NCBI GenBank assembly: GCA_003150405.1
Contig: QAMM01000014.1
Coordinates: forward strand, 1-52,966
DNA: 52,966 nt
Origin: Clostridiales bacterium
GTDB taxonomy: Bacteria; Bacillota; Clostridia; Oscillospirales; Ruminococcaceae
Direction: 5' to 3'
The first letter of the stretch is position 1, and every line of letters starts with the position of its first letter. This document shows, piece after piece, positions 8,117 through 17,873 of the stretch. The notes beneath the pieces were generated by a model, which was not told the origin of the DNA, did not search any database, and saw nothing but the letters and a program-made list of their open reading frames with translations. The position numbers were made by a program, and so were the translations under genes.

Positions 8117-10165
8117 GTGCCGGGGAATCCATTAAAACAGGAAATCCGTTTTCTGAAAGGGGTAGGGGAAAAACGTGCCCAGTGCTATGCGCGGCTTGGC
8201 GTTTCCACCGTATATGATTTGCTGCGGTTTTACCCGCGGGATTACATTGATTACAGCCGTCCCTGCACGATTGCGGACGCACGGCCGGAGGAGGCCAGCG
8301 TCGTGCGTGCCACCGTATACCAAAAAGGGAAGGAGCAGCGCATCCGGAAAGGACTGTCTATCTTCAAAATATTTGTCACCGATGAAATCAGCGACATGAC
8401 GGTGACGATTTTTAATTCCCGTTTTGCAGCGGAGGCGCTCAAGGTTGGGGAGAGCTACCTGTTTTACGGAAAGGTGACCGGCAACCTGCTTCGGAGGGGA
8501 ATGAACGCCCCGCAGATTCTGCGTGAATCCAAAGACGCTGTGATGCAGCCGGTTTATCCCCTCACCGAGGGGCTGACCAATAAGATGGTGAGCGCCAACA
8601 TGGAACAGGCTCTCACCTTCTTGACGCCGGCAACGAAGGATTACTTGCCGACGGAGATTCGAAAAAACTACCGGCTTTGCAGCGTGCAGCAAGCGCTGAA
8701 AAACATCCATTTTCCGGAATCCGAAAAAGGGCTGGCGGCTGCCAAGCGGCGGTTGGTGTTTGAAGAGCTGCTCACACTGGAGCTTGGCCTTTCCCGGATG
8801 CGCGCCCAAAACCGTGCAGGAACGGCGGTACGAATCCCCGAAGCCGATCTCACACCGTTTATACGCTCTTTGCCATTTCAGATGACCGGTGCCCAGATGC
8901 GCTGCATTCGGGAGGCGCTTGCGGATATGGGCCGTCCGGTACCGATGAACCGCCTGCTGCAAGGTGATGTTGGCTCCGGCAAGACAATGGTCGCCGCAGC
9001 GCTTGTTTACGCCGCGGCACAGGCGGGCTATCAATCCGCATTAATGGCTCCGACTGAAATCCTGGCAAAACAGCATTACAGTACCCTTTCCAAATTGCTG
9101 GAACCGCTTGGCCTGCGGATTGGGCTGTTGGTAGGCAGTATGACGGCAAAGCAAAAGACAGAAATGCGGCAGGCGCTTGCCGATGGCATTTATACCCTTG
9201 CGGTGGGTACCCATGCGCTGGTGCAGGAGGATACGGCGTTTCAGAAGCTCGGGCTGGTCGTCACCGACGAACAGCACCGTTTTGGTGTGGCGCAGCGCGG
9301 CAGACTCGCCGCAAAGGGGGAGCAGCCGCATGTATTGGTCATGTCCGCGACCCCAATTCCACGCACTCTGGCATTACTGATTTATGGGGATTTGGATATT
9401 TCGGTGCTCGACGAGCTTCCAGGCGGGCGCAAGCCAGTAGAGACCTACCGTATCAGCGGAGCCAAACGGGAACGCGCCTACCGTTTTGTGGCAAAGCACT
9501 TGAATGCGGGGCGGCAGGCGTATCTCGTCTGCCCGCTCATTGAGGAGAATGAAACGCTGGCGCTTGCGTCGGTGGAAAAATACGCCCAATTGGTGCAGCA
9601 AAATTATCTGCCGGGCTACCGGATGGGTATCCTGCACGGGCGGCTGAAGGCGGCGGAAAAGCAACGGATCATGGACGAATTTGTCTCCGGAAAATTGCAG
9701 GTTCTGGTTGCTACTACTGTGATTGAGGTGGGCATTGATGTGCCGAATGCCAATGTGATGCTCATTGAAAACGCAGAGCGGTTTGGGCTTTCTCAGCTTC
9801 ATCAGCTCCGGGGACGTGTGGGCCGGGGGGCGGAACAATCCTACTGCATCCTCGTCTCGGACCACCGTGGGGAGGAGACTAGGCGCCGTCTCTCGGTGAT
9901 GTGCGAGACTGCGGATGGTTTCCGTATTGCGGAGGAGGACCTCAAGCTGCGCGGCCCCGGCGATTTTTTTGGCGCGCGTCAGCACGGCCTTCCGCAGCTT
10001 CGTATCGCCGACATGATGGGCGATACGGAGGCGCTTTCTGAGGTGAAAGAACTTGCCGCAGAAATCCTTGCGGGGGATCCGGAACTGGCACGGCCGGAAC
10101 ATCATGGGCTGGCGGTACTGGTAAAGGAACTGTTCCGCCGAACGCCGGAACATGGCAACAACTAG
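8117..10165 (+). CDS. recG: ATP-dependent DNA helicase RecG
   Basis: RecG remodels stalled replication forks and Holliday junctions. The 682-residue protein has the N-terminal wedge/OB domain (about 50-150), then superfamily 2 helicase motifs: Walker A GDVGSGKT (283-290), APTEILA, Walker B DEQH (384-387), SATPIPRT, and the C-terminal motif VI region (HQLRGRVGRG). The GTG start at 8117 is supported by GGGAGGG. Length is normal. It follows fakA in the order seen in many Firmicutes. Confidence 0.97.
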   Translation: MPGNPLKQEIRFLKGVGEKRAQCYARLGVSTVYDLLRFYPRDYIDYSRPCTIADARPEEASVVRATVYQKGKEQRIRKGLSIFKIFVTDEISDMTVTIFNSRFAAEALKVGESYLFYGKVTGNLLRRGMNAPQILRESKDAVMQPVYPLTEGLTNKMVSANMEQALTFLTPATKDYLPTEIRKNYRLCSVQQALKNIHFPESEKGLAAAKRRLVFEELLTLELGLSRMRAQNRAGTAVRIPEADLTPFIRSLPFQMTGAQMRCIREALADMGRPVPMNRLLQGDVGSGKTMVAAALVYAAAQAGYQSALMAPTEILAKQHYSTLSKLLEPLGLRIGLLVGSMTAKQKTEMRQALADGIYTLAVGTHALVQEDTAFQKLGLVVTDEQHRFGVAQRGRLAAKGEQPHVLVMSATPIPRTLALLIYGDLDISVLDELPGGRKPVETYRISGAKRERAYRFVAKHLNAGRQAYLVCPLIEENETLALASVEKYAQLVQQNYLPGYRMGILHGRLKAAEKQRIMDEFVSGKLQVLVATTVIEVGIDVPNANVMLIENAERFGLSQLHQLRGRVGRGAEQSYCILVSDHRGEETRRRLSVMCETADGFRIAEEDLKLRGPGDFFGARQHGLPQLRIADMMGDTEALSEVKELAAEILAGDPELARPEHHGLAVLVKELFRRTPEHGNN

Positions 10166-10265
10166 GCAGGCGAAGAAAAAGTACGGAATTTTATATTTCA
10201 CTTATAATGCACAGGGGCCGTTTTTGTAATCATCATTTTGAGCAAGACGGCGTTGGCTTAAAAAA

Positions 10266-10300
10266 ACAGCGGCGGGGATTCTAGAATCCCCGCCGCTGTT
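10266..10300 (-). terminator. Terminator of ypeB
   Basis: A perfect inverted repeat (ACAGCGGCGGGGATTC...GAATCCCCGCCGCTGT) is followed on the minus strand by a T run. It lies 24 nt past the ypeB stop and may also stop recG transcription from the other side. Confidence 0.88.
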
Positions 10301-10323
10301 GGTTGTGGATGTGTTATTTGCCG

Positions 10324-11679
10324 TTACGCAGTCAGCGTACCGTTTTCGCCGATGAGAAGGATGAGGAGCTGTTCTTCCGCGCCGGTTTCCGCGTTGATAT
10401 AGACGAGAATGTTCTCTCCGTTCTGCCCGGTGCATTTAAACTCGTAGCAGAACACCTCATTTAACCCCTGAGTTGGGATAACGGCGAGCTTGACCTGCTC
10501 GACGGTGAGCAGCGGGCTTAATTTTTTTGCCGCCTGCTCTTGGGTGATGGAGGGAACCTGTGCCGCACGCTCCTGATGGTTTGCCAGATAACCGCGCTGA
10601 TGAAAACTGATGATTTCACCATCATCCATTGCAACCGAGACCTTGATGAGGTCGGGGTAGTAGGTGATGTTGTTTGACGTATAGGCAAAGTTGATGGTCA
10701 TAATGTTGTTTGAAATTTCGTAGTAGCTGGTCTCAACCGACGTAATGTTATGGCTTTGGAGGTATTCCTTCGCTATTTGGATGCCTTCTTCCGGAGTGAT
10801 GGCCATTTCTCCAACTTCAGCAGAAAAGGTGCAGTAGGTGACAAAGCCTCCGGCTTTGGTTACGCCAATGTCTACGTTCTGGTCTGCGGTTTCAAAGCAG
10901 TAGGAGGGCATGCGGCCTTCTTCATCCCCGCTGTCCTTGAGCTCGCTTGCGGGGATGCCAGAGGCTTTTGCTGCAATATCCCGCGCTTGTTCCCGGGTGA
11001 TTTCCGCCTGCCCCTTGAGCATGAGCGGATCCTTTTGCAGGATATGGTCGGAGAAAGGACCGTCATAAATGAGGGATGGAAATTCTCCGAGTGATTCTTC
11101 AAAGTTTTTAAAGCCGTTTCCAATATTGAACTGTCCGTCTTCGGCGTTGGTGGTGCTCATTTCCTCGTTGGCTTGATTGTAGTCGATGTTGCCCTGACGT
11201 ACAATTTCCTGTAAGACGTAAATGCTGCCGATTAAATCGGTACAATACTCCCGCATGGTTTGGAGGGTTTGGGCTTCTTCTTCGGTAATGCTTTCGCCGT
11301 TTGACACCTTTTTGGCTAGGCTGACCGCGTAATCGCCTACCTGCGAGATAAACTTATAGGTTCCGCCGAGCTGGAAGTAGTCGATGGGAAGAAGTGCAAG
11401 GCTGTTTTTGGCAAAGCCCGCGTCCCGCCAAAGCATGGAGGCAAGGGTGTTGAGCATCTGCGGAGAGGAGCAGTAAACACCCTTGGTCAGTGTGCTGTTG
11501 ATGCTGTTGAGATAGGTGTAGAGGTCTTCGACTGACTGGAGATAGGTGTACTCCTGTGCCCGTTTGTGCTGGAGGTTTTCGCTGTAGTTTGCATAAAACA
11601 GTGCTGCCAGCGTGACAATGGCCGCGGTGATAAAGGTGATGATGCGCACAAACGCGCGCCTTGATATCCGAATGTTCAT
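10324..11679 (-). CDS. ypeB: Germination protein YpeB
   Basis: YpeB is a spore inner-membrane-associated protein that stabilises and localises the cortex-lytic enzyme SleB. The 451-residue protein has an N-terminal membrane anchor (about residues 10-30), the four-helix YpeB region with the YTYLQSVEDLYTYLNSI segment, and C-terminal PepSY-type repeats with the ITREQARDIAAK and ITQEQAAKKL signatures. In most spore formers sleB is immediately upstream; here the upstream gene is iscS in the opposite direction, so ypeB stands alone. The ATG at 11679 has a GGCGGA-like site upstream. Confidence 0.93.
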   Translation of the reverse strand: MNIRISRRAFVRIITFITAAIVTLAALFYANYSENLQHKRAQEYTYLQSVEDLYTYLNSINSTLTKGVYCSSPQMLNTLASMLWRDAGFAKNSLALLPIDYFQLGGTYKFISQVGDYAVSLAKKVSNGESITEEEAQTLQTMREYCTDLIGSIYVLQEIVRQGNIDYNQANEEMSTTNAEDGQFNIGNGFKNFEESLGEFPSLIYDGPFSDHILQKDPLMLKGQAEITREQARDIAAKASGIPASELKDSGDEEGRMPSYCFETADQNVDIGVTKAGGFVTYCTFSAEVGEMAITPEEGIQIAKEYLQSHNITSVETSYYEISNNIMTINFAYTSNNITYYPDLIKVSVAMDDGEIISFHQRGYLANHQERAAQVPSITQEQAAKKLSPLLTVEQVKLAVIPTQGLNEVFCYEFKCTGQNGENILVYINAETGAEEQLLILLIGENGTLTA

Positions 11680-11825
11680 AACAGCAATTCCGCCTTTCGG
11701 TTGATACTAATTCCTTTGATGGTATTTTTACCCGGTCGGAATGAAATATCCAATTCGCATCAAAACTGGATTTTGGGAGAAATATATAGTATACTGGACT
11801 GGAAAGAGGAGTGGAATTTGTTTTG

Positions 11826-12965
11826 ATGATGGGTACTTACCTGGATTATGCGGCAACGACCCCGGTCTGCGATGCAGCAGCCCATGCCGCTCTTGAGGCC
11901 ATGCAGCAGCATTTTGGCAACCCGTCCTCCCTGTACCGTTTGGGGCTGGACGCGGAGAACCTGATTGCGGCTTCGCGCCGCAGGCTTGCCAAGGCGCTGG
12001 ACTGCGACGAAGGCTGTTTATATTTTACCGGTTCGGCAACTGAGGCCAACAACCTTGCCGTGATTGGAGGCGCTGCAGGCAATCCGCGCAAAGGAAAAAA
12101 AGTGGTTACAACCGCCATTGAGCATGCGGCGGTGCTGACCCCGTTTGAAGAACTGAAACGCCGTGGTTATGAGACGGTGCTGCTTTCGCCGGACGAAACC
12201 GGCAATTATACACCGGAGCAGTTTTATGAGGCTGTAGATGCAAACACCGCCCTTGTCTCGGTGATGCTGGTCAATAACGAGGTGGGCACCCGCCTGCCGG
12301 TTGAAGCTATCATCCGGGCGGTGCGCAGGAAAAATCCCGAAACCCTGATCCATGTGGATGCGGTTCAGGGCGCGTTCAAGCTGCCGTTTTCGATTCGCAA
12401 AGCGGACCCGGATTTTCTCAGCGTCAGCGGGCATAAAATTTATGCGCCTAAAGGTGTTGGGGCGCTCTACATCAAGAAACGGGTGCGTATTGCTCCATTG
12501 CTGTTTGGCGGCGGGCAGGAACAGGGCATCCGCCCGGGCACCGAAAGCGTTCCGCTCATCGCGGCATTTGCGGCTGCGGTGGACTGGTACCTGCCGATGC
12601 AGGCGGAGAAGCTCACCCATTATGAAAGGATGAACGCCTGCCTGCGGGAGCGGCTTGCGACCATTCCGGAGGCAAACATCAATACGCCAGAGGGCGCTGT
12701 CCCTTATATTTTGAATTTTTCGGTGGACGGTATCCGCTCTGAAATTATGCTACACCATTTGGACAGCTTCGGCATTTCTGTTTCGAGCGGGTCGGCCTGC
12801 TCCAAAGGGGCGAAAAGCCATGTGCTCAAAGCGATGGACTTTTCCGGCACCCGCGCGGATACGGCAATTCGGGTGAGTTTTGGCGCTTACACCGAAGAAG
12901 CTGATATGGACAAATTTGCCGACGGTATTGAAAACGGACTCAAACGATTAATACGGACAAAATAA
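11826..12965 (+). CDS. iscS: Cysteine desulfurase (IscS/NifS family)
   Basis: This PLP enzyme takes sulfur from cysteine to form a protein persulfide. The roughly 379-residue protein shows the N-terminal YLDYAATTPV, the PLP-lysine motif SVSGHKIYAPKG (Lys about residue 204) and the catalytic cysteine in SSGSACSKG (about residue 325). The start is ambiguous: AGGAG at 11807-11811 is a little far from the ATG at 11826, and a TTG at 11823 in the same frame is possible. It is followed 11 nt later by thiI, for which it is the expected sulfur donor. Confidence 0.94.
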   Translation: MMGTYLDYAATTPVCDAAAHAALEAMQQHFGNPSSLYRLGLDAENLIAASRRRLAKALDCDEGCLYFTGSATEANNLAVIGGAAGNPRKGKKVVTTAIEHAAVLTPFEELKRRGYETVLLSPDETGNYTPEQFYEAVDANTALVSVMLVNNEVGTRLPVEAIIRAVRRKNPETLIHVDAVQGAFKLPFSIRKADPDFLSVSGHKIYAPKGVGALYIKKRVRIAPLLFGGGQEQGIRPGTESVPLIAAFAAAVDWYLPMQAEKLTHYERMNACLRERLATIPEANINTPEGAVPYILNFSVDGIRSEIMLHHLDSFGISVSSGSACSKGAKSHVLKAMDFSGTRADTAIRVSFGAYTEEADMDKFADGIENGLKRLIRTK

Positions 12966-12976
12966 CGGAGGAATTT

Positions 12977-14155
12977 ATGAGAGAAATCCTGCTGCTCAAG
13001 GATGGAGAAATTGCCCTGAAGGGCTTAAACAAATCCACCTTTGAGAATATATTGGTGAAAAACATCCGCAGGCGGATTGAGGATTTAGGGCCGGTGACGG
13101 TGCAAAAGGCGCAGTCCACCATTTACGTCAAACCCAAAACCGACGATTATGATGTGGACGAGGCGCTCCGCCGCTTGCAGAAGGTGTTCGGCATTGCCGC
13201 GCTTTCCAAAGCGCGAATGGTGGAAAAGGATTTTGAAAAAATTAAGGCAGAGGCGGTCGCTTATTTAAGCGACGTACTGCCTTTTGTACATACCTTCAAA
13301 GTGGAGGCTAAACGAGCGGACAAAAGCTTTCCGTTGACCTCCCCGCAAATTTGCGCCGAACTCGGCGGCTTTTTGCTTTCCCGTTTTCATAACCTCAAGG
13401 TTGACGTCAAACAGCCCGACGTTGTGGTGACAGTGGAGGTGCGCGATTTTGGCGCTTACATCCATGCGGCCAAGCTGGAGGGCGCCGGCGGCATGCCGAT
13501 TGGCTCCAGCGGCAAGGCGCTGCTGCTCATTTCGGGCGGCATTGACAGCCCAGTGGCCGGTTACATGATGGCCAAACGCGGCATTGAGGTCTCGGCCATC
13601 CATTTTGTGTCGCCGCCGTACACCAGTGAGCGCGCTCTGCAAAAGGTGGAAAGCCTCTGTGAACGGATGTGCGATTACCTAGGACGGGTGCCGTTTTATG
13701 TGGTGCCGTTTACCGAGATTCAGGAGCAGATCCGGCGCAACTGCCCGGAGGAGCTGTTTACTATCATCATGCGTCGCATGATGATGAAGATTGCCCTGCG
13801 GGTGGCAAAGCAGAACGATATGCAGGCGCTCATCACCGGTGAAAGTGTGGGACAGGTCGCGAGCCAGACCATTGGGGCGCTTGCCTGCACCGACGCCGTG
13901 AGCGATATGCCGGTATTCCGACCGCTTATCGGGATGGATAAGGGGGAGATTGTGGAAATTTCCCGTAAAATTGATACCTTTGAGATTTCGATTCTTCCGT
14001 ATGAGGACTGCTGCACCGTCTTTACGCCCCGGCACCCCAAAACACGCCCGCAGCTCGCCCAGATTCTTGAGGCGGAACAGGCGTTTGATTTTGAGCCGTT
14101 GCTCGACAAAGCGGCCGCGGGCATTACCTTCCATACCATCCATCCGAATGACTAG
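12977..14155 (+). CDS. thiI: tRNA 4-thiouridine synthase ThiI
   Basis: ThiI inserts sulfur at U8 of tRNA and can supply thiazole synthesis. The 392-residue protein has an N-terminal ferredoxin-like plus THUMP region (about 1-165) and a PP-loop ATPase domain with LISGGIDSPVAGYMM (SGGIDS at 186-191). Length matches the short form without a C-terminal rhodanese domain. A GGAGG site precedes the ATG. It sits between iscS and cinA in a compact operon. Confidence 0.96.
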   Translation: MREILLLKDGEIALKGLNKSTFENILVKNIRRRIEDLGPVTVQKAQSTIYVKPKTDDYDVDEALRRLQKVFGIAALSKARMVEKDFEKIKAEAVAYLSDVLPFVHTFKVEAKRADKSFPLTSPQICAELGGFLLSRFHNLKVDVKQPDVVVTVEVRDFGAYIHAAKLEGAGGMPIGSSGKALLLISGGIDSPVAGYMMAKRGIEVSAIHFVSPPYTSERALQKVESLCERMCDYLGRVPFYVVPFTEIQEQIRRNCPEELFTIIMRRMMMKIALRVAKQNDMQALITGESVGQVASQTIGALACTDAVSDMPVFRPLIGMDKGEIVEISRKIDTFEISILPYEDCCTVFTPRHPKTRPQLAQILEAEQAFDFEPLLDKAAAGITFHTIHPND

Positions 14156-14170
14156 AAAAGAGGCTTTTCC

Positions 14171-15421
14171 ATGAGCAAAAATGCAGAATTGATTGCTGTT
14201 GGCACCGAAATTATTTTGGGTGACATTGTCAATACCCATTCCCAGTACCTGTCCCAAAAGCTGGCGGAGCTGGGAATCAATGTGTTTTACCATACCAGCG
14301 TAGGGGATAACCCCGGGCGGCTGCGGTTTACCATTGAACAGGCCATCGGGCGGAGCGATATTGTCATCCTGTCTGGCGGCCTTGGCCCGACCGAGGACGA
14401 TTTGACCAAAGAAACGGTCTGCGACGTGCTGGGAATCCCGCTTCATCAGGACACAGAGGCATTGGAGCGTATGACGGCCTTTTTCAAGCGAATTGGACGG
14501 GAAATGACACAAAATAACATCAAACAGTCAATGGTGCCGGACGGCTGTAAGGTGTTCCAGAACGACAGGGGCACGGCGCCCGGTATGGCCGTTGAAAAAG
14601 ATGGGAAAATTGTTGTTTTGCTGCCTGGGCCGCCATCCGAGCTTATTCCGATGTTTGAGGAACAGGCTTATCCCTATCTTGCCGGATTTTCGGATGCGGT
14701 GCTGGTCTCCCGCAGCTTTCGCTGCTTTGGCGTAGGGGAATCGCTGGTTGAAGTGAAGCTCGGACGGATGCTTGACGGCGTCAATCCAACAGTGGCGCTC
14801 TATGCAAAACAAAACGAGGTGCTTATCCGGATCACTGCAAAGGCGGATACCCGTGAGACTGCGGGCGCGATGCTGCAGCCGGTCGTGGATGAAATGTACG
14901 CCATCTTGGGCGACACGGTTTACGGTGAGAATGTGGACAGCCTGGAGCAGGTGGTTGTGCCGATGCTGAAGGAACGCGGACTTAAGCTGGCAACGGCAGA
15001 GAGCTGTACCGGCGGCCTACTGGCACAGCGTATCACCTCAATTCCCGGCTCTTCCGAGGTGTTTGAATACGGCGCCGTCACCTATGCAAACCACGTCAAG
15101 GAGGAACTGCTCGGCGTTCCCGCCGAACTTCTCGAACGGTATGGTGCGGTCAGCGAGCAGGTGGCCGCTACAATGTCAGAGGGCGTGCTTTTGAGAAGCG
15201 GTGCGGATATTGGCGTGGGGATAACCGGGATTGCCGGGCCGGGCGGCGGCTCGGAGCAAAAGCCGGTGGGAACGGTGTATATTTCGGTTGCGGTGAAAGG
15301 CGGAAAAACCTGGACCAAACATTTTCAGTTCGGTTATGGAAGGAGCAATGAGCGGGAGAGCATCCGCAATGCCTCTGCCATGAATGCGCTGGATATGGTT
15401 CGCCGTACCATGCTTTTATAG
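14171..15421 (+). CDS. cinA: CinA family nicotinamide mononucleotide deamidase
   Basis: The 416-residue protein has both CinA modules: an N-terminal MoeA/MogA-like (MoCF) domain with AVGTEIILGDIVNTHSQYLS and the SGGLGPTEDD motif, and a C-terminal PncC-type deamidase domain with AESCTGGLLAQRIT and GITGIAGPGGGSEQKPVGTVY. It probably recycles NMN in the pyridine nucleotide cycle. It starts 15 nt after thiI; the name 'competence-induced' comes from streptococci and need not apply here. Confidence 0.95.
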   Translation: MSKNAELIAVGTEIILGDIVNTHSQYLSQKLAELGINVFYHTSVGDNPGRLRFTIEQAIGRSDIVILSGGLGPTEDDLTKETVCDVLGIPLHQDTEALERMTAFFKRIGREMTQNNIKQSMVPDGCKVFQNDRGTAPGMAVEKDGKIVVLLPGPPSELIPMFEEQAYPYLAGFSDAVLVSRSFRCFGVGESLVEVKLGRMLDGVNPTVALYAKQNEVLIRITAKADTRETAGAMLQPVVDEMYAILGDTVYGENVDSLEQVVVPMLKERGLKLATAESCTGGLLAQRITSIPGSSEVFEYGAVTYANHVKEELLGVPAELLERYGAVSEQVAATMSEGVLLRSGADIGVGITGIAGPGGGSEQKPVGTVYISVAVKGGKTWTKHFQFGYGRSNERESIRNASAMNALDMVRRTMLL

Positions 15422-15434
15422 ACGGAGGGCGTTC

Positions 15435-16457
15435 ATGCATAAAAATACCAGCCTGAAAAACAAAAAGGCCGCTGAGGCCTGTGTGGAAAAAGGTAACTGG
15501 TTGATCCGTTTTCTGAGGTGGCTGCTGCCGTGGAAAGGCGATCGGCCAAAGACGGTAATTTTAAAAATTGTTTTTTTAATTTTTGTTATAGCATTTTTGG
15601 TCAGCGGCGGTATGCTGCTGGATTATTACATAAAAGACAGTATGGCGGGAAATGAGTATACTGTACTCCAGAGCCTGAAGGACGGTTCAGATCCTGTGCA
15701 GGAGCCTTCTGCAACAGTTGAACCGGTGGAGATGCCGGAGGGTTACCGCGAGCGCTTCAGTGCGCTTTACCAGCGGAATGAAGAGGTGTGCGGCTGGCTG
15801 GAAATTGCGGAAACCAGCATTGATTTTCCAGTAGTCAAGCCGGAGGATAACAGTTTTTACCTGACCCACACCTTCAATGGCAATTGCAATACGACTGGTG
15901 CACCGTTTATTGATTACCGCAACGATTTTTCGGAAGAAAACATGAGCACCAATACCATTATCTATGCGCACAACCTCAACAGCGGGCGCATGTTCCACGA
16001 CTTGGTCAATTACAAAAACGTCAGTTATTACAAAGAACATCCGGTAATCAGCTATGACACGGTCTATGCCGACCATGACTGGAAAATCATCGGCATGTTT
16101 TTCACCAATGCGGATATGTCGCTGGAGGATTCCTTTGATTACCACAATTTTATCAATAAGCAGAGCGATGAGCAGTTTTACAGCTTCCTGAACGAAGCCA
16201 TGCAGCGTTCCTTCTTTACCACAGGGGTGGACGTCAACGCTGGGGATAAGCTACTGATGCTTTCCACCTGCGACAATGCATTTGACAACAGCCGTCTCGT
16301 CGTGCTTGCGCGTATAGTCCGCCCGGGCGAGAGCACCGAAGTAGACGTCAGCCAGGCACGTCAAAATGCAAATCAATACCTGCCTCAGAATTATATTGAC
16401 AAAATGGGTGGAACCTACCGCGTATATAACCCGGATTATGTGTTTTATAAGCCATAA
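15435..16457 (+). CDS. srtB: Class B sortase
   Basis: Sortases join surface proteins to peptidoglycan at a sorting signal. The 340-residue protein has a basic N-terminus, one membrane anchor (about 41-62) and an extracellular sortase B domain with IIYAHN (H179), LSTCDN (catalytic Cys279) and a downstream Arg (R287). The ATG at 15435 follows GGAGG. No protein with a sorting motif is seen nearby. It is 13 nt after cinA and 30 nt before a secreted SpoIID/LytB protein, so it probably belongs to the same operon. Confidence 0.9.
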   Translation: MHKNTSLKNKKAAEACVEKGNWLIRFLRWLLPWKGDRPKTVILKIVFLIFVIAFLVSGGMLLDYYIKDSMAGNEYTVLQSLKDGSDPVQEPSATVEPVEMPEGYRERFSALYQRNEEVCGWLEIAETSIDFPVVKPEDNSFYLTHTFNGNCNTTGAPFIDYRNDFSEENMSTNTIIYAHNLNSGRMFHDLVNYKNVSYYKEHPVISYDTVYADHDWKIIGMFFTNADMSLEDSFDYHNFINKQSDEQFYSFLNEAMQRSFFTTGVDVNAGDKLLMLSTCDNAFDNSRLVVLARIVRPGESTEVDVSQARQNANQYLPQNYIDKMGGTYRVYNPDYVFYKP

Positions 16458-16487
16458 TCATAACCTGCCTGAAAGGAGGAATTTTGG

Positions 16488-17702
16488 TTGCTCAGAAAAA
16501 TTCTTGCCTGCCTGATGGCGCTGACCCTGTCGGTTTTTGCACTGACGACAAGTGCATATTTTGCAACGGATTCGGTGCTGGTCCTCAACCCGGCAGACCG
16601 CGTTTCCTCTGCGGGAACCCTTGGATCTGTGGTGGGAGAGGTGGTGGATATTCCGAGTGAACTGCTTTCAGAGGTTTCTTCGGAGGATTCAAGCAGCTCC
16701 TCTTTGGAGGAAAGCAGCTCGTCCAGCAGCTCGTCGCTTCCGGTTTCGGTGGTGGAACCGCCTTCCCAGGTGCCGTCCAATTCGTCGACGGTGGAAATAC
16801 CGCCCTCGGTTTCGTCGTCTCCGTCCTCGCAGGAGCCTTCCTCCGGCGATGAAAGCTCGTCCAATGAGGGGACATCTTCGGAACCGGCCCCTGCCCAAGA
16901 AACACTGATTGTGAAAATTGCTTCCGAGCCGGAAGTCGGCGTTTACGAGGTGGATGACATTCTCCCACGAATTGTCGCTATGGAGATGAACGATACCTTT
17001 GCAGACGAAGCGCTTAAGGCGCAGGCTGTTGCGGCGCACAGCTACATTAAATACCTGAATCTCCGCGGACAGGCTCCGGTGGTGGCGGTTCGCACCCCGT
17101 CGGCACGGATTCAGTCGCTGGTGGAATCGGTTTCCAGCCAGATGATTTACTACGGCGGAAGCGTCATTGATGCAACCTATACGGCTTCGACCGCCGGACG
17201 GACCGAATCCTCGGTAGATGTTTGGGGCGGATACCTGCCGTATTTGGTATCGGTAGAAAGTGTGTATGACAATCTCGACCCGAATTATGGCGATACCGTG
17301 ACTTATACCGTCGATCAGGTCAAGGAGATGGTGCTTCGCAATGCAGGGATTATGCTGGAGGGCGACCCTTCGGCCTGGTTTCAGATAGAATCCACCACCA
17401 GCGGCGGCTACAACGGGGATATGATCCTGGGCGGAAACAGCGTTTTTACCAACAATGGGAAGAATTACCGGGTGACCGGGCGGAACATTCAAACCATGAT
17501 ATTGAAAGGCTCTGGTCTTCCGACCCTGAAAAGCCATAAATTTGATGTAACGGTCAGCGGGGATCAGATGATCTTTACCACCTACGGTTATGGCCACGGT
17601 GTTGGAATGAGTCAGTGGGGCGCCCATTACTATGCCGCCAAAGGCGGGCTGAACTATGTGCAGATACTGACCCACTATTATTCGGGAACAACGGTGCGGT
17701 AA
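16488..17702 (+). CDS. Secreted SpoIID/LytB-domain protein with a Ser-rich linker
   Basis: The 404-residue protein starts with a signal peptide (about 1-24), then an unusual low-complexity Ser/Glu/Pro segment (about 60-140) and a C-terminal SpoIID/LytB domain. Domain marks are ALKAQAVAAHSYIKYL, TASTAGRT and the closing GYGHGVGMSQWGAHYYA. SpoIID enzymes are lytic transglycosylases acting on peptidoglycan denuded by an amidase during engulfment; LytB-type paralogues act elsewhere. The Ser-rich linker argues for a wall-spanning relative rather than canonical spoIID. The start is a TTG at 16488 behind GGAGG. Confidence 0.85.
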   Translation: MLRKILACLMALTLSVFALTTSAYFATDSVLVLNPADRVSSAGTLGSVVGEVVDIPSELLSEVSSEDSSSSSLEESSSSSSSSLPVSVVEPPSQVPSNSSTVEIPPSVSSSPSSQEPSSGDESSSNEGTSSEPAPAQETLIVKIASEPEVGVYEVDDILPRIVAMEMNDTFADEALKAQAVAAHSYIKYLNLRGQAPVVAVRTPSARIQSLVESVSSQMIYYGGSVIDATYTASTAGRTESSVDVWGGYLPYLVSVESVYDNLDPNYGDTVTYTVDQVKEMVLRNAGIMLEGDPSAWFQIESTTSGGYNGDMILGGNSVFTNNGKNYRVTGRNIQTMILKGSGLPTLKSHKFDVTVSGDQMIFTTYGYGHGVGMSQWGAHYYAAKGGLNYVQILTHYYSGTTVR

Positions 17703-17705
17703 AAA

Positions 17706-17740
17706 AAGGAACGGCAATTTTGAATTGTCGTTCCTTTTTT
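17706..17740 (+). terminator. Terminator of the cinA-sortase-SpoIID block
   Basis: AAGGAACGGCAATT and AATTGTCGTTCCTT pair with one wobble across a TTG loop, flanked by A and T runs, directly after the stop codon. Confidence 0.88.
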
Positions 17741-17873
17741 TGTTGATACTTGTACAAATAATATACATTTTTTAAAATTGGTAATAAAATATAGATGATA
17801 ATTAAAAAGGAGTGTTTCCAATGTGCCGATAAATCATACCTCGTTTTTTAAAAAGGATATGAGGAGGATTTGT

